The notes under the pieces are model-generated. The model was not told where the DNA came from. It searched no databases and saw nothing but the letters and a program-made list of their open reading frames with translations. Positions 1 through 7,440 of a stretch of 9,966 nt of DNA are shown one piece after another (within the stretch, counting starts at the first letter, position 1; every line of letters starts with the position of its first letter). A program made the position numbers and the translations under genes. This stretch comes from an uncultured Leucothrix sp. (GTDB lineage: Bacteria > Pseudomonadota > Gammaproteobacteria > Thiotrichales > Thiotrichaceae): the NCBI GenBank assembly GCA_937923375.1, contig CALAJG010000099.1:1-9966 (forward strand), in the 5' to 3' direction.

Positions 1-219
1 GATGGCAAGTTATTTGTTGATAACGTCGTCTTTGGTGGCGTAGCTGAAAAGCAGAAGATCGACTTTGACTGGGAAATCAAAAGTGTTCAAATCAAGAATG
101 AGGACAGGCCTGCTAAGCAGTGGTTCTACCTCCTAGCTCTAGGTTTGATGGCCCTAGTTTGGTTCGCTCAGAAAGGTCGAATCAGACGTGAGGAAGAAGG
201 GCATTTAGCGAAAGCTTAA
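1..219 (+). CDS. C-terminal fragment of TRAP transporter fused permease (DUF3394-type tail)
   Basis: The frame is open from the first base and ends at TAA 217-219, so only the last 72 residues are present; the start lies outside the window. The visible part begins DGKLFVDNVVFGG, continues with AEKQKIDFDWEIKSVQI and an ERP-like turn (EDRPAKQW), then has one hydrophobic helix at about fragment residues 41-57 and a basic/acidic end. From memory of the family, this is how the DUF3394 region at the end of fused 4TM/12TM TRAP-type permeases looks: a short PDZ-like piece followed by a last membrane helix. TRAP permeases import organic acids (for example C4-dicarboxylates) across the inner membrane with a periplasmic binding protein. 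The substrate cannot be read from this fragment. A terminator follows at once, so this is the last gene of its transcript and is unrelated to the pilus genes. The family call rests on a short tail and could be wrong in detail. Confidence 0.72.
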   Translation, partial: DGKLFVDNVVFGGVAEKQKIDFDWEIKSVQIKNEDRPAKQWFYLLALGLMALVWFAQKGRIRREEEGHLAKA

Positions 220-241
220 TTTCTAAATACATCCTCCAGAT

Positions 242-274
242 AAAGCAGACTTTCGTAAGGAAGTCTGCTTTTTT
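242..274 (+). terminator. Intrinsic terminator after the TRAP permease gene
   Basis: An 11-bp perfect stem, AAAGCAGACTT (242-252) with AAGTCTGCTTT (261-271), encloses an 8-nt loop (253-260) and runs into a T tract (269-274). It starts 22 nt after the permease stop. It also lies 24 nt past the stop of the convergent MFS gene, so on the minus strand the same stem could act as a weaker terminator. On that side, however, only TTTAT follows the stem, so the main direction is +. Confidence 0.88.
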
Positions 275-297
275 GTTTCATTTAACCAACTTTGCAC

Positions 298-1695
298 TCA
301 CCTCGCGCGGGCAGACATAGAGGTATAGGTTGCGAGTAAGGCATAAATAAGCGATACCCCAACCGTCCACTTGAACACTTGCAGCAATGCGTCATAGTTA
401 CTTGGCACAATCTCGGCATTGCCGATAGAGAGCGACATCATCAGGGTGATAAAAGTCGTTGCCAGTAACTGCCCTATCAGCCTCGACATGCTGACTAAAG
501 CAGAGGCAATACCCAGTTTTTCTACGCTAATCGACTGCAATGCAGCATTGCTATTAGGCGTTGAAAACAAACCAAAGCCAGCTCCCGACAACACTAGTGA
601 AACGATAATAATGCCGACGTGACTTTCATTATCTAAAAACAGCATGACGGCATAACTCAGCAACGCCATGAAACAGCCGGCTGCCGCAATCAGATTTGGC
701 GCGTAACGGTCTGATAAACGACCTGCGGTGGGTGCCAATACTGCCATAATGATCGCTTGGATCATTAAAAACTTTCCGGCATCAGTTGGTGAAAAGCCAC
801 GGTTGTATTGCAGGTACAAACCCATCAGGAACTGTAAACCATAGCTTCCCGCATACATCATTATCGAAGAAACTAGCGAGCGTGATAAGCCGTGGTTTTG
901 CCAAACTAACTTTAGGTTTACAACGGGGAATTTCACACGCTTGTTATGCTGAGTGAACAGGAATCCCAGCAAAACAGCGATGAGCAGCAGCACAAAGGCA
1001 TAGGCAGCTGGCAGATTGGTAAACCCGATAAACAGTGTCAAAAACAAACAAGAGAGTAAAAATGACCCGGTCCAATCCAACTTTTGAGCGTCCTCACTCG
1101 ACCACTCCCCTTTAAGTTTAATAAAGGTGAGAATAATGCTCGCCAGGATAAACGGCACCATTGAAAAAAACACCGACTGCCAACCCAAGTTATCAGTGAG
1201 CCAGCCTCCGAGCAGTGGGCCTACACTTAAGCCGGAGTAGACGCAGGCAACTACCCAACCTAATGCCGCGCCGCGGCCTCCGTCCTGATAAACGCTGCCG
1301 ATAATGGCCATTCCAGTACCAAAGAACATGCCTGCGCCAAAGCCCTGTATCACGCGAGCAAATAACAACCATTCGATATTTTGAGAGAGACCAGCCATAA
1401 TGCTGCCAACTAAGAAAATTCCACTTCCCAGCTGATAAATACGCTTACGGCCATAGATGTCAGAGGCTCGCCCTGCCGGCAGCATCACCACCAAATTACT
1501 CAAGATAAACGCCGCTGGAATCCAGCTGACATAGACCGCATTTGCAGCAAGATCTTTAGCAATAGCAGGAATTGCTACTAAAGAAGCAGACAGTGACAGT
1601 GGCACCAGAAAGGCGCCTATACAAACAATGATTAACGCGCTATTACGGGCTGTTGTATCATTTTTATAATAGAAACGGGTTTGTTTAGCGTTCAA
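298..1695 (-). CDS. MFS multidrug efflux transporter, DHA2 (EmrB/QacA) group
   Basis: This 465-residue inner-membrane protein has about 14 predicted hydrophobic helices, the count of DHA2 drug/H+ antiporters. Visible family motifs are motif A in the loop after helix 2 (GRASDIYGRKRI, residues 75-86), a motif B-like RVIQGFGAG (114-122), antiporter motif C as GLSVGPLLGG (155-164), a second motif A-like GRLSDRY (325-331), and GFGLFSTPNSNA (374-385), a segment characteristic of DHA2 proteins. The likely role is proton-driven export of a drug or other small molecule; the substrate cannot be deduced. The start is TTG (minus-strand complement of 1693-1695). It is preceded by GGTGA about 4 nt upstream, and no in-frame ATG occurs before residue 71, inside helix 2, so TTG is the best choice. 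There is no EmrA-like membrane fusion partner or TetR/MarR regulator beside it in the window. It converges on the permease gene and diverges from pilY1. Confidence 0.9.
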   Translation of the reverse strand: MNAKQTRFYYKNDTTARNSALIIVCIGAFLVPLSLSASLVAIPAIAKDLAANAVYVSWIPAAFILSNLVVMLPAGRASDIYGRKRIYQLGSGIFLVGSIMAGLSQNIEWLLFARVIQGFGAGMFFGTGMAIIGSVYQDGGRGAALGWVVACVYSGLSVGPLLGGWLTDNLGWQSVFFSMVPFILASIILTFIKLKGEWSSEDAQKLDWTGSFLLSCLFLTLFIGFTNLPAAYAFVLLLIAVLLGFLFTQHNKRVKFPVVNLKLVWQNHGLSRSLVSSIMMYAGSYGLQFLMGLYLQYNRGFSPTDAGKFLMIQAIIMAVLAPTAGRLSDRYAPNLIAAAGCFMALLSYAVMLFLDNESHVGIIIVSLVLSGAGFGLFSTPNSNAALQSISVEKLGIASALVSMSRLIGQLLATTFITLMMSLSIGNAEIVPSNYDALLQVFKWTVGVSLIYALLATYTSMSARAR

Positions 1696-1793
1696 GGTTT
1701 CACCGTAATATTCAGATTCTGCTAAAGCTCAAAACCACCTTCCATCGAAATTAATTTCTGATTCAGCTAGCGTTCTGGATTTAGATAATAATG

Positions 1794-1825
1794 TTTGTAG
1801 CAAAAGATTACCCCCAATCTACAAA
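1794..1825. promoter_or_regulatory. Interrupted dyad in the divergent MFS/pilY1 intergenic region
   Basis: The 215 bp between the MFS start (1695) and pilY1 (1911) must hold the promoters of both genes, but no convincing -35/-10 pair stands out. What is visible is TTTGTA (1794-1799) matched by TACAAA (1820-1825), with an inner GATT (1806-1809) matched by AATC (1816-1819) around a C5 run. A GATAAT hexamer (1784-1789) just upstream is a possible -10 on the + strand. GATTCTGCTA (1715-1724) and GATTCAGCTA (1760-1769) form an imperfect direct repeat. This could be an operator or a leader hairpin, or chance in AT-rich DNA. The pilY1 leader ends with a weak ribosome site, TAAGAAG (1897-1903), 7 nt before ATG. 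Confidence 0.3.
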
Positions 1826-1910
1826 GTAACAGCTGAGCAACAAACAGCAATAATAAAAATAATAGTAGCGTTAGTTCAGGTATTTTTAACTAAAAATAAG
1901 AAGTATAAAA

Positions 1911-4900
1911 ATGACAGTTTGCAACTTTCTTCGCAAGTTATCACTCGCGTCCTTCATGGCTCTTACCTTACAGATAGCGTTTACTGCCCCCGCTTCAGCT
2001 GCTGGTGGTACTTTTTCCTCGCCTAGTGATGAGCCGGCAACTGGCACAATCATCAATAGTTACGCTGCCGTTACCAATATTATTAATCAAAATATCACAT
2101 TGGACTCAGCAGTTGGTTTCAATTCTGGTGATTCTGCACTGCTGATACAAATGAAAGGCGTACAAGTAAACCGATCCGACTCTTCCGTCCATGGTGACAT
2201 TACCAACTACAATTCAGCAGGGCGATTTGAATTTGTTGAAATCGCGACTGTAGCCGGTGACACTGTCGTGCTAACTGAGAAACCAAGTGTGAATTTTCAG
2301 GTCTCTGGAGCTGTACAACTTATTCGGGTTGAAAAGTACACTAACAAGGTACTCAACGGGACGATTTCTGCAATGCCATGGGATGGTAAAAAAGGTGGTG
2401 TTGTGGCCATCGACGACACAGGGACAATTACCCTTGAAGGCACCATTGATGTCTCAGGATTAGGCTTCAAGGGTGGCGATTTGGCTCGCGAACAACCTTT
2501 TGATTCTTGCGCTTCTGATCAACGCAATTATACCGGACCACTGCAAAGAGCAACTGGCAACAAGGGTGAAGGTGTGGTTGTTGACGTGGCAAATCATAGA
2601 GCCCGAAAAGGACATAACGCTAACGGTGGTGGTGGCGGAAATATCACCGACGGCGGCGGCGGCGGTGGCGGTAACTTCGGTGCCGGAGGTCTTGGTGGCC
2701 GTGAGTTAGATCTGTGCGACTTTACCAGTCACCATGGGGGGCTAGGAGGTCAAAGCCTGGACTATAGCCCAATGAATCGTTTATTTATGGGCGGCGGCGG
2801 CGGCTCTGGCTCAGAAGTTTCACAAGCAGCAGAAGGTGGCGCACGTGCAGGTGGTGGAATCGTCATTATTCGTGCAAAAAAATTAGTCAGCAATGGTGGC
2901 GACATACTCTCGAAGGGTCTTTCTTCGAACAATGATGACGGTAATGGTGCAGATGGTGGTGGTGCTGGCGGTGCTATTGGCTTGGTTATTACCGACGGTA
3001 TTGTAGGAAAACCTGAAATCGAGGTACCTGGCGGCCATGGAGGAGATGAATACAATAGGTTTTACGCACACGGCACCGGTGGCGGTGGCGGTGGCGGAAC
3101 TGTCATACTTAATGGGCCAAGCTGTGCCTCAGTGCATTGGACAGCCAAAGGTGGATCATCAGGCATAAGTAAGCTCGGCGCACTAGTTGGCGACCCTAAA
3201 TGGGGAGCCACCGATGGAGAGGATGGTAGCTGCCTAACTAATTTCATTAACCTTCCTCCGGTAGAGCCCGTTGCCCCTCCAAGCCCATCAATGGATATTA
3301 AAGCCTGCGAGGCCGTCACACCATTGAGTGAATCACCTGACGGACTGGAAGACTTAACGTTCCCAAAGGGTTATTGGGCCACTAGTTACTACGAAGGTAC
3401 AGACGGTGTAGAAGATGCCATTTATACCACGGGGAGTCTGAATGGAGTCGGCAATCCGGGACAAAAAATATTTCGCGGCGAAGCTTATTGGGGCGGTAAT
3501 GGTGAAACAACAGTCACTATTAAGTCAGAAGGCTCTCAGCTAGACAAGCGCTGGAGTCAGTTTGAAACACCCACCTCACCAAACCTACATCATCCGAGCT
3601 ACACGGGATCTGTCTGGACCTCTTCCGGCAACCCTTTCTATCAAATTGATATGCGTCAAAAGATGACGTTCCGAGGCGAATTGAAATTTGGCTATGGTGA
3701 AGAAGATGTATTTGACGATGTCATCGAAGTCTTTGTCAATGGCGCAAGAGTCTATGCCTACTTCCCAGGAGGAGGCGCACCGAACCCTCGTCCTGGCGCT
3801 GGAGTGGGTGCAACAATCAAGTTAGAAGCCGATGACCAGGTTATGGTCCGTTTCATGAACTGGGGCCATATTGGTGGTTTCAATGTTGAGCTTTCCAGCC
3901 CAATGCCGGACTGTTCAGATTCTCCGGAAGATGGCACAACCCACCCATCTGGCGCAACCAATAATTATGGAACAGCAAACCACTCGGTTGATTCTGACAT
4001 ACGCCTTGGCTATAAAGTCGATAGTGAGAATACTTCTATCGCCAGTGAAAATGCTGATGGTGATGGATCAGATGATGATGGAATAACCTTTACACCAATC
4101 ACGCCTGGCACATCAACCACCATTACGGCGAATGTTTCTGGTGCCGGTGGTTACTTACAAGCCTGGGCTGACTGGAATGGTGATGGTGACTTTAACGATG
4201 CTAATGAGCAGATCGCAACCGATTTACAAGACGGCGGCGTAAATGATACTAGTGCCATTAGCGGGCTAATATCGTTTAACACTCAGGTTCCAGAATCAAC
4301 CACAAGTTCCAAGACATTCATGCGCTTTCGTTGGTCAATGACACCAGGACTTGGAAGTACCGGAGCGGCAGATAGTGGAGAATCGGAAGACTATAAGATC
4401 TCTACGTCAAGCACCCCTATGTCTTGCGATATGAATGGCCTGGCCTACGCTAGCTATCCAACAGGCTCTGTATCCGCAAACTCGCTCAATCTAAGCGAAG
4501 ACACGCTGCTATATCAAGCGTCGTTTAATCGAGATAACTGGCACGGTGATATTACAGCCTACAACCTAAAAACAGCAGACTCCGATGGAAATATCAAATC
4601 CGTCGTATGGAATGCCACCGATATGCTGGGCGACACTACCCGAAACATAATCACCTACAACAATACGGGTGACAGCACACCGGGGGCTAAATTTCAGTGG
4701 AACAAACTTAACGCGACACAGAAGCTGGCGTTACGTCATGGAGGCTCTGTCAGTACTGGTAAAAAACGACTGAAGTGGGCCAAAGGCAGTACTGATAATG
4801 AAGGCAACTTATTCAGAAGACGCGATAGTGTCATGGGCGACATCGTGCACTCCAATCTCAACTTCCGTAGCAGCATTACCAATTATGGCTACAAGCAACT

Positions 4901-6404
4901 TTCTGGGGGCGAGGGTAGCAGCTATGCCGGTTATTTAGTTGCCAAGCGCGCCACCAAAGACACGTTATTTGTGGGTGCCAATGACGGCATGTTACATGCT
5001 TTTGATGCTAAGAACGGTAAGGAGCTATTTGCTTACATCCCGAATGAAATCTTCCCCAAAATCGCTACTATCAGTAATCCAAAGTACGGGTGCAACGATG
5101 ACGATTGTTTACCCCATGAGTATCTTGTAGATGGTCGTTCAACGGTTGCTGATGCTTACTTCGGTGGCCAATGGCGCACCGTGTTAGTCGGAACGTTGGG
5201 GCTGGGTGGCAAGGCAATTTACGCTCTGGATGTAAGTAACCCTGAGACCTTCACCAAAAATAAGGTGCTTTGGGAAATCTCCGACAAACAGTCCGCCGAC
5301 AGTGCCACCACTTTTGCCAGCCACATGGGCTTTAGCACACCCGAGCCTGTGGTTGTACGAATGAAAAATGGCCAGTGGGTAGCAATAGTTGCTAACGGCT
5401 ATGATAGTCGTTCTAACCAAGCAGTGCTGTTCATAATTGATGTTCAAACCGGTGATTTGGTCAAAGCTATCAACACAGGAGTTGGTTCCAGCACCGCAAA
5501 AAATGGGTTGTCATCACCCACTGCAGTAGACAGCGACGGTGATTACATTGCCGACACAATTTATGCCGGAGATCTACAGGGTAACTTATGGGCTTTCGAT
5601 GTCAGTAGCGCTGACCCTGCTGATTGGGAAAGTAAATATGGCTCAAACGTCGCTGCACCCATGTTCCGGGCCTGTGCCGATTCATCGTGTGCCTTGGCCA
5701 AGAAAATTACGGCAAAACCGCAGGTTGGTAGAAACCCCAAGGGAGGACTGATGGTCTACTTTGGAACGGGCAAGTACACCGACATCGGTGACAACTTCAG
5801 GTCGGATCAAAGCGGTGTTATCGATAGTTTCTATGGTCTCCATGATAACGGCCAACCTGTCGTCATGAGCAAATTAGTCGAGCAAGAAATACTACAAGAA
5901 ATCATAGTCGCTGATGATTTGATAAGCCGCGTGACCTCTGCTAACAGTGTTGACTACTCCAGCAAACAAGGTTGGTACATGGATCTTGCGACGCCACCCA
6001 ATGACACGGACGATGGTGAGCGGGTAATTTCACAGGCGTTATTGAGAGAAGGCCGGTTAATCTTCACAACACTGGCACCTTCGCCGTCAGAATGTACCTG
6101 GAGCGGTAAAAGCTGGCTAATGGAGCTTAATGCAGTGGACGGAGCTCGACTAAAAGAGATTCCGATTGACCTCAACAATGACAAGTCATTTACTGAGCTA
6201 GACAACGTTGCATATAACGATAACAGTACAATTATTTCGGGAGTCAGAAAGCCTTCCCTGGGCATGATCTTTGACTCACCTGCCATTATCAGCCACAGCG
6301 CCAGCACTGAAGGAAAGTACCTAACCGGTACGGATGATGTCGGCATGCTGAGGGAGTCAAGTAGCCGATTTTCGGGACGGATGTCATGGAAAAAACTGAA
6401 GTAG
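1911..6404 (+). CDS. pilY1: PilY1-type type IV pilus tip adhesin with a mosaic N-terminus
   Basis: This 1497-residue exported protein is longer than the usual ~1000-1200 for PilY1. A Sec signal peptide covers residues 1-30 (ASA before Ala31). Residues ~31-400 are a secreted module with GDSALLIQMKG (73-83), WDGKKGG (157-163), GLGFKGG (183-189) and Gly runs at 239-263, 294-298 and 390-396. A Pro-rich linker (~446-465) leads to an unassigned beta-rich domain (~480-665) containing FDDVIEVFVNG (601-611). Residues ~667-829 are a GEVED-like domain: ADGDGSDDDG (715-724), DWNGDGDFND (754-763), GESEDY near its end. Residues ~839-1497 are the PilY1/PilC propeller (PF05567 type): MGDIVHS (975-981), VGANDGMLHAFDA, GTLGLGGKAIYALDVSNP, the calcium loop DSDGDYIAD (1207-1215), IYAGDLQGNLWAFDV, a degenerate DxNxD loop (1420-1424), and a GRMSWKKL end. 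PilY1 sits at the pilus tip, binds surfaces and controls extension. No von Willebrand A domain and no RGD are seen. It leads the minor pilin operon. Confidence 0.93.
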   Translation: MTVCNFLRKLSLASFMALTLQIAFTAPASAAGGTFSSPSDEPATGTIINSYAAVTNIINQNITLDSAVGFNSGDSALLIQMKGVQVNRSDSSVHGDITNYNSAGRFEFVEIATVAGDTVVLTEKPSVNFQVSGAVQLIRVEKYTNKVLNGTISAMPWDGKKGGVVAIDDTGTITLEGTIDVSGLGFKGGDLAREQPFDSCASDQRNYTGPLQRATGNKGEGVVVDVANHRARKGHNANGGGGGNITDGGGGGGGNFGAGGLGGRELDLCDFTSHHGGLGGQSLDYSPMNRLFMGGGGGSGSEVSQAAEGGARAGGGIVIIRAKKLVSNGGDILSKGLSSNNDDGNGADGGGAGGAIGLVITDGIVGKPEIEVPGGHGGDEYNRFYAHGTGGGGGGGTVILNGPSCASVHWTAKGGSSGISKLGALVGDPKWGATDGEDGSCLTNFINLPPVEPVAPPSPSMDIKACEAVTPLSESPDGLEDLTFPKGYWATSYYEGTDGVEDAIYTTGSLNGVGNPGQKIFRGEAYWGGNGETTVTIKSEGSQLDKRWSQFETPTSPNLHHPSYTGSVWTSSGNPFYQIDMRQKMTFRGELKFGYGEEDVFDDVIEVFVNGARVYAYFPGGGAPNPRPGAGVGATIKLEADDQVMVRFMNWGHIGGFNVELSSPMPDCSDSPEDGTTHPSGATNNYGTANHSVDSDIRLGYKVDSENTSIASENADGDGSDDDGITFTPITPGTSTTITANVSGAGGYLQAWADWNGDGDFNDANEQIATDLQDGGVNDTSAISGLISFNTQVPESTTSSKTFMRFRWSMTPGLGSTGAADSGESEDYKISTSSTPMSCDMNGLAYASYPTGSVSANSLNLSEDTLLYQASFNRDNWHGDITAYNLKTADSDGNIKSVVWNATDMLGDTTRNIITYNNTGDSTPGAKFQWNKLNATQKLALRHGGSVSTGKKRLKWAKGSTDNEGNLFRRRDSVMGDIVHSNLNFRSSITNYGYKQLSGGEGSSYAGYLVAKRATKDTLFVGANDGMLHAFDAKNGKELFAYIPNEIFPKIATISNPKYGCNDDDCLPHEYLVDGRSTVADAYFGGQWRTVLVGTLGLGGKAIYALDVSNPETFTKNKVLWEISDKQSADSATTFASHMGFSTPEPVVVRMKNGQWVAIVANGYDSRSNQAVLFIIDVQTGDLVKAINTGVGSSTAKNGLSSPTAVDSDGDYIADTIYAGDLQGNLWAFDVSSADPADWESKYGSNVAAPMFRACADSSCALAKKITAKPQVGRNPKGGLMVYFGTGKYTDIGDNFRSDQSGVIDSFYGLHDNGQPVVMSKLVEQEILQEIIVADDLISRVTSANSVDYSSKQGWYMDLATPPNDTDDGERVISQALLREGRLIFTTLAPSPSECTWSGKSWLMELNAVDGARLKEIPIDLNNDKSFTELDNVAYNDNSTIISGVRKPSLGMIFDSPAIISHSASTEGKYLTGTDDVGMLRESSSRFSGRMSWKKLK
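2625..3098 (+). repeat. Glycine-codon (GGN) repeat tracts inside pilY1
   Basis: Four glycine-rich clusters recur in frame within pilY1. Two are at about 2625-2700: five Gly codons, then seven more at 2652-2672 built largely from repeated GGC. The next is GGC-rich at 2790-2804 (five codons), then a looser cluster near 2950-2980 (GADGGGAGGA), then seven Gly codons at 3078-3098 alternating GGT and GGC. Each cluster is followed by a short beta-strand-like stretch (IVIIRAKKL, IGLVITDG, TVILNG), which suggests repeating units of a beta-solenoid-like fold rather than a simple linker. The GC-rich triplet runs contrast with the AT-leaning surroundings and could change length by whole codons without breaking the frame. 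Confidence 0.75.
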
Positions 6405-6937
6405 CAACAATGCCAAGTCAAGCAGGCTTCACATTGATTGAGTTGATGATCACGCTAATAATTGGCGTGACCATGATCTCAATTGCGACGCCAGGTTTAA
6501 TGAAGATCGTTCAGAGCAATCGAATGGTGGCTCTACACAATGACCTGCTCTCTGACTTGGCGCTTGCCCGAAGTACCGCCGTAACACGCAGCTCTAATGC
6601 TACGCTCTGCGCGAGCAATGCTTACAGCAACCAGTGTTTAAGCTCGAGCAATCAATGGCCAAACGGCTGGATAGTCTTTGAAGATGTTGATAACGATGGT
6701 CAGGTTGACAGCGCAGAGACCATTATTGCAGTCAATAACAGCTTGCACGATCAACTGACAGTGATTGCCAGTAATACCCGAGTGAGTTTTGATCCTGAAG
6801 GCTTTGCTTCTGGCTTCGCTAATGAATTCACCTTTTGTGATAGTCGGGGAGATACGGCCAAAAAAGGCCTGCTTGTCTCAAATGCAGGTCGTAGCCGTGT
6901 GGTTGAAACAAGCGAAATTAGTGTGAGTTGTCCATGA
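6386..6937 (+). CDS. fimU: FimU/FimT-like minor pilin (GspH family)
   Basis: The protein is 183 residues from ATG 6386, or 175 from ATG 6410. The prepilin cleavage site is G14|F15 followed by FTLIELMITL, with the conserved Glu at mature position 5 (E19) and one N-terminal helix. The GspH/FimT globular domain follows, with a Cys pair (C75, C84), NGWIVFEDVDNDGQVD (D100-x-D-x-DG-x-x-D108, an acidic calcium-loop-like turn), FTFCDSRG and a closing SNAGRSRVV strand with a C-terminal Cys. In Pseudomonas the equivalent FimU links the minor pilin tip complex to the major pilin shaft; the symbol is by analogy of position and family. The start is uncertain. ATG 6386 overlaps pilY1 by 19 bp and has a GGA 4 nt upstream. 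ATG 6410 lies 5 nt after the pilY1 stop and gives the typical six-residue leader MPSQAG, so it may be the real start. The 3' end overlaps pilV by 4 bp (ATGA). Confidence 0.88.
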   Translation: MEKTEVATMPSQAGFTLIELMITLIIGVTMISIATPGLMKIVQSNRMVALHNDLLSDLALARSTAVTRSSNATLCASNAYSNQCLSSSNQWPNGWIVFEDVDNDGQVDSAETIIAVNNSLHDQLTVIASNTRVSFDPEGFASGFANEFTFCDSRGDTAKKGLLVSNAGRSRVVETSEISVSCP

Positions 6938-7440
6938 CGATTCGAAATAAACAAAAAACAGCAGGCTTTACCTTACTCGAGACCCTTATCACGGTAATCG
7001 TAATGGCATTTGGAATTATTGGCGTCGCCAGTATGCAAATTAAGTCACAGCAGTTTAATCGTTCAGCCTACTTCGAAACACAGGCTGTTTTTTACGCACA
7101 CGACATGCTTGAAAGGATGCGATCCAACAGTGCCGGACAAGCTGACGGTCACTATGACAAACCGAGCCCTACCAAACACGCCGCTTGTTATACAACGACT
7201 GGCTGTAGCACCTTGGAAATGGCGCAAAATGACATGAATGAATGGGCGGGTACAGACACTGACAGCCTGGTCACAAAGTTACCAGGCGGTGCAGGAATGG
7301 TCTGTCTCGATTCAACGCCTGACGATGGCACACCGACCACACCAGCCTGCGACAGCGCTGGTGATATTTATGCAATAAAAATTTGGTGGAGCGACGCCGA
7401 TGAAGCAACTCGCCGCACTGTCATTACGGCAGCTTTCTGA
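6934..7440 (+). CDS. pilV: Type IV pilus minor pilin PilV
   Basis: The protein is 168 residues. The start is ATG 6934, which overlaps the upstream stop as ATGA and so implies translational coupling; a TTG two codons earlier is less likely. The leader MTIRNKQKTAG precedes cleavage at G11|F12, then FTLLETLITVIVMAFGIIGVASMQ with Glu at mature position 5. The following NRSAYFETQAVFYAHDMLERMRSN is the characteristic PilV helix continuation. A Cys pair (CYTTTGC) precedes AQNDMNEWAG, and the protein closes with IKIWWSD and an RRTVIT strand, as in PilV proteins (TIGR02523-like). It is a periplasmic/tip minor pilin held in the inner membrane until assembly and is thought to act with PilW, PilX and FimU in starting the pilus and carrying PilY1. 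Its stop TGA shares its last base with the pilW ATG. Confidence 0.93.
   Translation: MTIRNKQKTAGFTLLETLITVIVMAFGIIGVASMQIKSQQFNRSAYFETQAVFYAHDMLERMRSNSAGQADGHYDKPSPTKHAACYTTTGCSTLEMAQNDMNEWAGTDTDSLVTKLPGGAGMVCLDSTPDDGTPTTPACDSAGDIYAIKIWWSDADEATRRTVITAAF

Noticed and set aside
2762..3055. Minus-strand proline-rich frame opposite pilY1
   Set aside because: It is the antisense reading of glycine codons (GGN gives NCC, Pro). It has no ribosome site and no family resemblance, and pilY1 covers the whole stretch.
2625..3098. Gly-codon repeats considered as a CRISPR array or tandem satellite
   Set aside because: The repeats are in-frame codons of varying length with coding sequence between them, and there is no regular repeat/spacer period.
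5954..6421. 155-residue minus-strand open frame at the 3' end of pilY1
   Set aside because: It is antisense to conserved PilY1 propeller sequence and the fimU start. Its composition does not look like a protein with a recognisable fold.
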